This document shows positions 57,121-64,000 of a stretch of DNA of 64,000 nt, one piece after another. The DNA is from Rhizophagus irregularis (lineage: Eukaryota; Glomeromycota; Glomeromycetes; Glomerales; Glomeraceae), in assembly GCF_026210795.1 (NCBI RefSeq), contig NC_089442.1, positions 3,500,501 to 3,564,500 on the forward strand, read 5' to 3'. The position numbers were made by a program, and so were the translations under genes. Within the stretch, counting starts at the first letter, position 1. Each line of letters opens with the position of its first letter. Below the pieces are notes generated by a model. The model saw only the letters and a program-made list of their open reading frames with translations. It did not search any database and was not told the DNA's origin.

Positions 57121-58313
57121 AGGACCCCAGACATCACATATATAACTCATAACTGATCTGCATGAATTTAAGTATGGTTTGGAACACAACAATTCATCAA
57201 ATAAAATTATCCAAATTAGAAATTTAATAAAAATATTTTGGATGTATATATTTAAAATAACTCAACATAGTTTAATTGTTACTAACTTAAACTACAAAAT
57301 GATGTTGAGATTATCCTGATTGGTGATCTAAATCAAAAGTTATTAGCCTGCAAAGTTTGGTATTTTCTTAATAAACAGTAGGATTTGAAACATCTAATTC
57401 CGGCCAGAATTTGACAAAATTCTATAATTTAGGTCAGAACTATGACTGGCTGAGAGGTAATGCAGATCATAGAATTTTTTTCCATAGTACGACTAAAGAG
57501 ACAAGTACAACACTGTCAAAAAATAGCTAAAAAAAGAAAAAAAGCTGTGAAAGATTTGTTCCAGATTTTATTTTTGAAAATATTGATGATAAAATAAAGT
57601 AAAACATTTCCCGATATGGTTTGATTTTTAACCAATCGCAAATTAATGTTATATATATCACGTGATTTTTTAAAATCTCAATTTGAAACAACTTGATGAT
57701 TTGCTGTGTCCCCAACTATACTTTTTGCTCCTGCCTGCTAAAATAGACCTAATTTGCTAAAAATCAAATTATCACATTTCAAATCTATACTAATTTGCTA
57801 AAACTCAAAATATGAGTTAATAATCTTTTTTTTTATTATCAATAAAAAAATAAATGATTAATATAAATTAAACTGCCAATTTTTATAATTAAAATATGTA
57901 GATTATAGATAAAATAATAATTAATAAAAATAATAAATTAAATAAATAATTATTAAAAAATAAAATGTTGCGAAATTAAACGGACGGGTTTTGGCCCGCA
58001 TTATGCTTAATTTTGGCCGGAATTATACTTAATTTTGGCCAAAATATGACCTGACCCTGAAACTAATATTTTTAAAAATATTATTTATAAAATTAAAAAC
58101 AAAGGATAAGTTAAATTTAAAAAAAAGTACCAATTTGCTCAAATATAAAATATGACTTTGTAAAATCAATACAATTTGCTAAAACTCATAATTAGTATGA
58201 CTATTAATTAATTTTCAATCAATTTGCTCTTTCTAAAATTATGAGTTTAACCTAATTTTGATTGAATTTGCTAAAACTCAAATGTGAGTTATATATGTGA
58301 TGTCCGGGATCCT
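57121..58313 (+). mobile_element. hAT MITE with a nested Tc1-type MITE
   Basis: Same family as 24509-25149. Ends are AGGACCCCAGACATCACATA and, complemented, AGGATCCCGGACATCACATA. The flanks CTACTTAT (57113-57120) and TTACTTAT (58314-58321) match at seven of eight positions. Without its own insertion it would be about 649 bp, like the other full copy. Confidence 0.92.
57175..57718 (+). mobile_element. Tc1/mariner-type MITE nested in the hAT MITE
   Basis: 544 bp inserted at a TA (57173-57174 and 57719-57720). The ends are TGGTTTGGAACACAACAATT and, complemented, TAGTTGGGGACACAGCAAAT, sharing about 20 of 27 terminal bases. Removing it restores the sequence seen in the other copies. No ORF is present. 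Confidence 0.85.
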
Positions 58314-58321
58314 TTACTTAT

Positions 58322-59725
58322 ATTACATATAATCTATAGTACTATAATTATCTATACTATTTTAGTATATATATATATAAATTAATAACTAGTGATATAA
58401 AGAAAATAGTGTTTAGCTATATATAATTACATTAATCATTTTTTTATTATGGCAATTACTATACTAATTATATAATTACCATACTATCTATCTGATTATT
58501 GCCATTTACTTAATTTCTTTTATTCTAATTAATCATCTTTTTACAGAAATTAAGTATTACAGTAACACCTCTTTAAATACACTCCCTTTAGAATCATAGT
58601 AAAAAAATAGTAAATGTGCATTTAAAGAAGGTATGCATTTATAGAAAGTAAAATATTAAAAGCTCTTATAAGTTAAGATTAGGTTTACTATACACTTAAA
58701 AAAAATTTATATAGTACATACACTTGTAAAGAATGTATTTATAGAAATGTTACAAATTTATAAATAAATTTTTATAAAATATTTTAGTTGTAATATTATA
58801 TAATTTTTACAAAACTGTAAATTTATGTAATATTCAAAATATTCTAAAATATTATTTTATCATAGAAAAATCCTAAATATAATCTTTAAAATAAATTGTA
58901 AATTATATTTTTAGATCAAATATAGTATAAAAGGTGATTAAAATTATTTAAACACTTTATTTTGTCAAAATTATACAGATTATCATATATGATATAAAAG
59001 ATATATAATTTTGTATAATAATAACAATAAACAAATTTCTATATATTAATTACTTTATGTAATTTCAGAATTCTTTTAGTAAATCCAATTGTTGATTAAA
59101 GAAGTGACACATATGATATAATTATTAAAGAAGGAAAGAGAATTCACAAATATCTGACATATTACATAATATTTGATTATAGTGAATAGAATTAGTTTTC
59201 AGGTTTGTAATTTTAGCTGAAATTAAAAGCAATTATTTACCAATAAAATTCGTTTTATGTGATTTCTTTGTTTTATTAATAGTGTAATGTATTGCACATA
59301 TTGTTCTTTATTTTAACTATGTACACTTTGGAAAATAAAAATAAAATGTTCTTTGTTTTAACTATATCACACCAATTTTTAAAGCTTTATAAAAAATGAA
59401 AGTTATTTTTCAATAGTCCTCTTCTTATCCAGTCTACAAAAAAAAGCAAATAAGAACATTAATAAGTGTTCTTATACAATAAAACAAAATATTTCCACCC
59501 TTCTAGAAATTTTTACTTGGTTTAATTCTAAAATTCAATATTTACACAAAAGAATATATATATCATCAGCAAGTTTTAAACAGACGTATAAAGTGTTGAA
59601 AAACGCCATGTGTTGCTCAACATCAAAAAATGTAGAAAAATGAACCATTTGTCAATCAACACTACTTAAAAATGTTTAAAAATGCGTAAAATAACACCAA
59701 TTTAAATGTAAAGCTACATGTAGTA
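58322..59725. other. AT-rich gap with a lone pogo-like terminus
   Basis: No gene is seen. At 58558-58590 the sequence TACAGTAACACCTCTTTAAA resembles a Tc1/pogo terminal repeat, and several TTTATAGAAA words follow. No matching inverted end was found, so this is probably a decayed element. Confidence 0.35.
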
Positions 59726-60111
59726 CAGTCAACTCTTCTTATAACGAATTTTGATATAACGAATTTTACAATATAACAGATCTTCAGTATGGTACAGAAT
59801 TTAACATATAAAAAAAATCTTATTATACCGAATTTTACTAATTAAATGCTGTATACCGTTTGATGAAGTAAATTTTATAAACCATATATGAAAAATACCC
59901 CTTTTAATAACAAATTTTTTTTTAATATAATGAAAATATTTTATGTAACTTGCGTTTTTGCATTATAAGATACAATTATTATAAAACAATATACTATAAT
60001 ATACAAAAATTTTCTGAATTATACCAGATTTTCCCATCATATTAACGAATATTCCTATAACAAAGGCCTGATCAGCCTGAACTTCAACTTCGTTATATTA
60101 AGAGTTGACTG
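59726..60111. mobile_element. Pogo-related MITE with TA duplication
   Basis: 386 bp with ends CAGTCAACTCTTCTTATAAC and, complemented, CAGTCAACTCTTAATATAAC. TA lies at 59724-59725 and 60112-60113. Repeated TATAACGAATTTT words match the terminal region of the pogo-like element ending at 38216, so that family probably mobilised it. Confidence 0.9.
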
Positions 60112-60439
60112 TAAAACAACGATAATTTAAAAACATATATACAATATATAAAAACATGTATATTAATATTAAAAATGCGTATAGCAACAGTATTTTTTAG
60201 TCATTGTACGATAATTGTAGTATTAGTAATTTATTAACATATATATTATTATATATTATAACATATAAAATTTAATTGTAAAATATTGTACAATACAAAT
60301 AATACAAATATATTATCTAAAGAAATTAACCTCTTGTTATAATTAGATTGCCGCAGATTTTTAAGCGATCAACATATTAAATTTCCGTTGACAAAACGCC
60401 TCTGGTGATACAACAATAACAAGGTAGGAATGTAACCAT

Positions 60440-62200
60440 TCTACCTACCAAAAATCTGTAGATCTATAAAATGAAAAAAAAGAAACGTTAGTTATGTACT
60501 TATGTTTCTTTAACAATAAAAAAAATCAAAGTTTCACAACAGATGTTGCAAAACTCACCATTTTATCTGAAAACCCGTAAACCTATAAAGATAAAAAAAG
60601 AAACGCTAGTCAATGTTTCTTAAAAAAAATTATAAAATAGAGTTTTGCAACAGTTTATTGTGAAACTTACCATTTTGTCTACCCGAAAACCCATAGACCT
60701 ACAAAAATAAAAAAAAACATTAGTAAACATTTCTTAAAAAAAAATTATAAAATAGAGTTTTGCAACAGTTCATTGCGAAACTTATCATTTTGTCTACCTG
60801 AAAACCTGTAGACCTACAAAGATAAGAAAAGAAACGTTAGTAAACATTTTTTAAAAAAAATTATAAAAATACAAGTTTCGCAACAGATGTTACAAAACTT
60901 ATCATTCTACCAAAAAGAAAGAGAAAGAAATATTAGCATCGTTTCTTTAAAAATAAAAAAATCAAAGATTTTGAAGTTTTACCTTTAAAATCCTATTCAG
61001 AAAACATTCAGGAATCCACAGATCTAAAGAAGAAAGAAAAATGAAACGTTAGTCATATTTTGTTAAAAACAAACAATTAAAAAAATTTGAAGGTTTACCT
61101 TCAAATTCCCATCTGTGAACTATTGCGGTCCTAAAAAAAATAAAAAATTGAAATGTTAGATACGTTTTTTTAAAAACAAATAATTAAAAAATTTTGAAGT
61201 TAACCTTCAAAATTCCGTTTCATATACACATTTTTTGTGGACTTCTGAATAGGTTTACAATTATCTAAAGATGTTATGCATGCATTATCTATGGGGATAC
61301 TCACAACAAATCTTAATTTGGATTGTTTATTGTCAAATGGCATGCATTCTAATTCTCAAAGCCAATACTTTAATCCTACTAAAAGGATAAAGGAGACGTT
61401 AGCAAACATCTCCTAATAAAAAATGATTTTAAGTTTCGAAGAGAAAGTAAAACTCTTCAAAACTTGCCATATTTACTACCATATCCAAGATCTGAAGCTG
61501 AACACCTATAAAAAAAGAATTATAGGAAACATTAGTAACGTTTTCTAACAGAAACTAATTAGAAAATTTTTTTAAAAAAAGTTTAGAGGCAAACGCCTTG
61601 AAACTTACCATTTCGTTTTCCAAATTAAATATATTGAGTTCTACAAAAAAAATTATAGAAAACGTTAGTTTCCTAAAAAGAAAATAAAAAATTATTTTTT
61701 TAAAAGTTTCAAAATGTAGCGTACATTTCAAAACTTACTGTTTTCAATATTCTGGAACGAAAACAAGCCAAAAGAATTACAAAAAAAAAATATAAAGGAA
61801 AGAAACGTTTCCTTATAAAAAAAATTTTTTTTAAAAGTTTTGAAGCAAACACTTCGAAACTTACCCTTTGCGTTTCCTAAAGAAAGACCTACAAAAAAAA
61901 AGATATAAAGAAAACATTAGAAACATTTCCTTATAAAAAAAATAAAAAAAATTTTTTAAGAGTTTTAAAGCAGAATGTTTCGAAACTTACCCTTTGCATT
62001 TTCCATTTTCCAAAGAAAGACCTATAAAAAAAAGATATAAAGGAAACGTTAGAAACATTTCCTTATAAAAAAAATAAAAATTTTTTTTTAAAGTTTCAAA
62101 GAGAATGCTTCAAAACTTACCCTTTGCATTTTCCTGAAAAATCTATAAAAAAATATAAAGGAAACGTTAAAAATATTTTCTTATAAAAAAATGAAAAAAA
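60440..62200 (-). repeat. Intron/micro-exon array E (about 14 units)
   Basis: Minus-strand units of 110-135 bp. Each has a CTAACGTTTC branch-like word, a tract ending TTTTTGTAG or TTTATAG, an exon-like block of 20-35 nt (for example GTCTATGGGTTTTCGGG), and a donor GTAAGTTTCGAAG or GTGAGTTTTG. The donor lies beside an inverted copy of AAACTT..AAGTTT. Two sub-families are visible, right (61750-62200) and left (60440-60900). No flanking element ends were recognised. Confidence 0.75.
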
Positions 62201-62270
62201 TATTACAACTATAAATTACTCAGTTAGAATATTCTTTGCTTCCTAGTTTTAAGTGTATTTTTATAGCTTA

Positions 62271-62894
62271 TAGCATAGCGGACATCTTTACTTTATCACA
62301 ATTTTGTCGATCATTTATTGATCATTTATTCAATTTTATCACTTCATTATAATTACTTCAGTTGAAAATCCTACATAATAATAATTTTACAGACAAATTT
62401 AACATTTATTTAAATTTTCTGCATACTAAATTTATCAAAAAAAAATTCTTTAAACAGTTAATAAATTTTTACAAATTTGTCTATATGTGTATTTTAATAA
62501 TATTCATAAACATTTGCTCAATGATAACTTTTTGATTACCTAAAATTCTACATGATTATTTTGGCCATTGATTCTTGAATACCTAAATAATATATTTTGA
62601 AAATTTCAAGTTTCGCCCATAAATCTATGGCTTTGCCCGAAGCTCTAAAGTCAAATTAGCAGATGATCGGCAAATATAGGCAAATATCAAATTATTGAAA
62701 TTTCAGGTTAAGGTTAACTTTGACAATATAATTTTTTTTATTTTTCATAAATTATACTATTAAAAACTGAAGACATTAGTATAGTTTGGCTAAGCATTTT
62801 ATGGCTTTAACCATAGCTTCAAAATTAATGTGACATGATATATTATATGATCGAAAAATAATCGGCAAAGTAATAAAAGCATGTCCGCTATGCT
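62271..62894. mobile_element. MITE with TAGCATAGCGGACAT ends
   Basis: About 624 bp. Inverted ends TAGCATAGCGGACAT and ATGTCCGCTATGC(TA) are flanked by a direct repeat (T)ATAGCTTA at 62262-62270 and 62894-62902. Because the end and the duplication overlap in sequence, its exact size (8 or 9 bp) cannot be fixed. Arms share GATCATTTATTGATC-like and CGGCAAA words. No ORF. Confidence 0.8.
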
Positions 62895-63099
62895 ATAGCT
62901 TATGGTATTTTGAAAATTTGAATTTTTTATCATTTATTAAATCTGATTGTTTGAGATTTGATGGATATCCTATTTTCATTTATTAAAAAAAAAATTTTTC
63001 TTGCTCTGCCTTTTTATTTCTATAATGTTGAACATCTCTTATTAATATTTATTCTATAAAATACAAGTTTAATCTGAATGCTTCAAATGCTTAGGATGA

Positions 63100-64000
63100 G
63101 TGATTATCAAATAATCATCCTCAACAGAATTCTTTTAATTCTTTAGTTCTATCAAGATAAACGAATGCCCTTGAGTCCAATATATCAATGATTATATTTT
63201 GAGCATGATCCATTCACAAATAATTTGATAAATTCTGCGATACAAGGTTATTAGTTTCGGAAATATGAGCCTTTTGCAGAAAAAAATAGAATATAAAAAA
63301 TGGAAAAATGAAAAGAGAAGTACAAATATGACAGCCATGGTTAGCATTATGATTCTTAATTTCAGCTTGTTCATTTCCTTTAGGTAAGTCTGATGTAATA
63401 TTTTCCAATCCACCAGTTATCCAAATACATTTATTATCTAAATCCATTTCAAATCCATTTTCAAGTTCTTTTATATCTTCAATTATAGGTTTCAAAACAT
63501 CATTACAATTTGCATCAAAAAGAATAAATTTTAAAAGAAAATGATTTTTAAGTTTCTGATGTATAACTTGCATCATATTTCCAATTTGTAAATAGATTCC
63601 TCCTATTGCATGATATGCATTATGAAATGGTTCAAATTTATCAATGTAAATATCAAGAAAAAATTTAAAAACAGGTAACTCATCTGAAATTTTTTGTATT
63701 AGAATTAGGGATAGTAAATTAACGGTTAATTATAATTTGGTTAATGAACTGTTATTTAACCATTGATTAACTTTATAATTCTGGTCAAATGTATTAATTT
63801 TGTTAGTTTAAGTCAAATTAACTATAATCATATGATTTAAATCTTTTTTTTGATTGGTTAATTTATAATTAACCAAATTAACCGTTAATTAACCAATTTT
63901 AATTAAACATAATTAACAAAATTAACCATTAATTAACCACAGTTAATTAATCATAGTTAATTAGTTAACTCCCATCCCTAATTGGAATATATTCAATTGG
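63100..64000 (-). pseudogene. CACTA/TNP2-like transposase fragment
   Basis: Minus-strand frame entering from the right edge, interrupted by a MITE. Readable blocks are FEPFHNAYHAIGGIYLQIGN (about 63640-63580), FLLKFILFDANCNDVLKPII, LENITSDLPKGNEQAEIKNH (about 63400) and NANHGCHICTS (about 63340). After a probable intron, AHISETNNLVSQNLSNYL follows. The DLPKGN..IKxHNAxxGCxxC pattern resembles the TNP2-type transposase of CACTA elements. A stop at 63221 and the low-quality end suggest decay. It could be the relative that mobilised the CACTA-like element at 31.8 kb, which is inference. Confidence 0.55.
63706..63980. mobile_element. 275-bp MITE, hAT-like, rich in TTAACGGTTAA
   Basis: The ends are TAGGGATAGTAAATTAACGG and, complemented, TAGGGATGGGAGTTAACTAA. 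The flanks ATTAGAAT (63698-63705) and ATTGGAAT (63981-63988) match at seven of eight positions. The body is nearly all GGTTAATTAACC-type words. Its ends resemble the TAGGGATTGG MITE at 5211-5579. It interrupts the CACTA-like transposase fragment. Confidence 0.9.

Noticed and set aside
1-64000. tRNA, rRNA or other structured RNA genes
   Set aside because: I looked for acceptor-stem/T-loop patterns and rRNA-like conserved blocks and saw none; a covariance-model scan would be needed to be sure.

Overview
The window is very AT-rich eukaryotic DNA. It has short spliceosomal introns (GT..AG, with CTAAC-type branch sites), intron-rich housekeeping genes and a dense load of decayed DNA transposons. 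The codon style, the protein families and the hAT, pogo, MULE and CACTA mixture resemble an arbuscular mycorrhizal fungus such as Rhizophagus. That assignment is inference from memory, not a search.

Layout. 1-3.4 kb is gene-free AT-rich DNA with one foldback element. 3.4-15.3 kb is a transposon nest built in what looks like a dead Polinton/Maverick: family-B DNA polymerase, a Walker-A fragment, a DDE integrase with a chromo-like tail, a DUF5679-like zinc ribbon and unknown ORFs. It is broken up by a MULE, three AGGACCCC-ended elements and a giant foldback element. 15.69-22.24 kb is a complete 6.55-kb hAT element with a perfect 8-bp target duplication. It carries a decayed transposase and a second, convergent, intron-containing gene of unknown function, plus about a dozen copies of TGGACAAWWTTGTCCA. 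22.8-28.9 kb is a second hAT transposase, split by a Helitron and two MITEs. 29.3-39.3 kb holds three pogo-like remnants, small MITEs and a CACTA-like element.

The most unusual content is a set of five strand-consistent tandem arrays (about 26-27, 27.2-27.7, 31.0-31.8, 32.2-35.1 and 60.4-62.2 kb). In these, each roughly 100-145 bp unit looks like a spliceosomal intron (GTAAGT, branch site CTAAC or TACTAAC, pyrimidine tract, TAG) next to a micro-exon of about 20-50 nt. Two of the arrays lie divergently inside the Helitron and one lies inside the CACTA-like element.

41.9-55.4 kb is a transposon-free island of four conserved genes: TOM40 (+), a TBC-domain Rab GAP (+), exportin-7 (-) and an oxysterol-binding protein (+). 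Exportin-7 and the oxysterol-binding gene are divergent across 277 bp. From 55.4 kb to the end the sequence is repeats again: Helitron-like ends, a hAT MITE with a Tc1-type MITE nested in it, a pogo-like MITE, the fifth array, another MITE, and a CACTA/TNP2-like transposase fragment running off the right edge.
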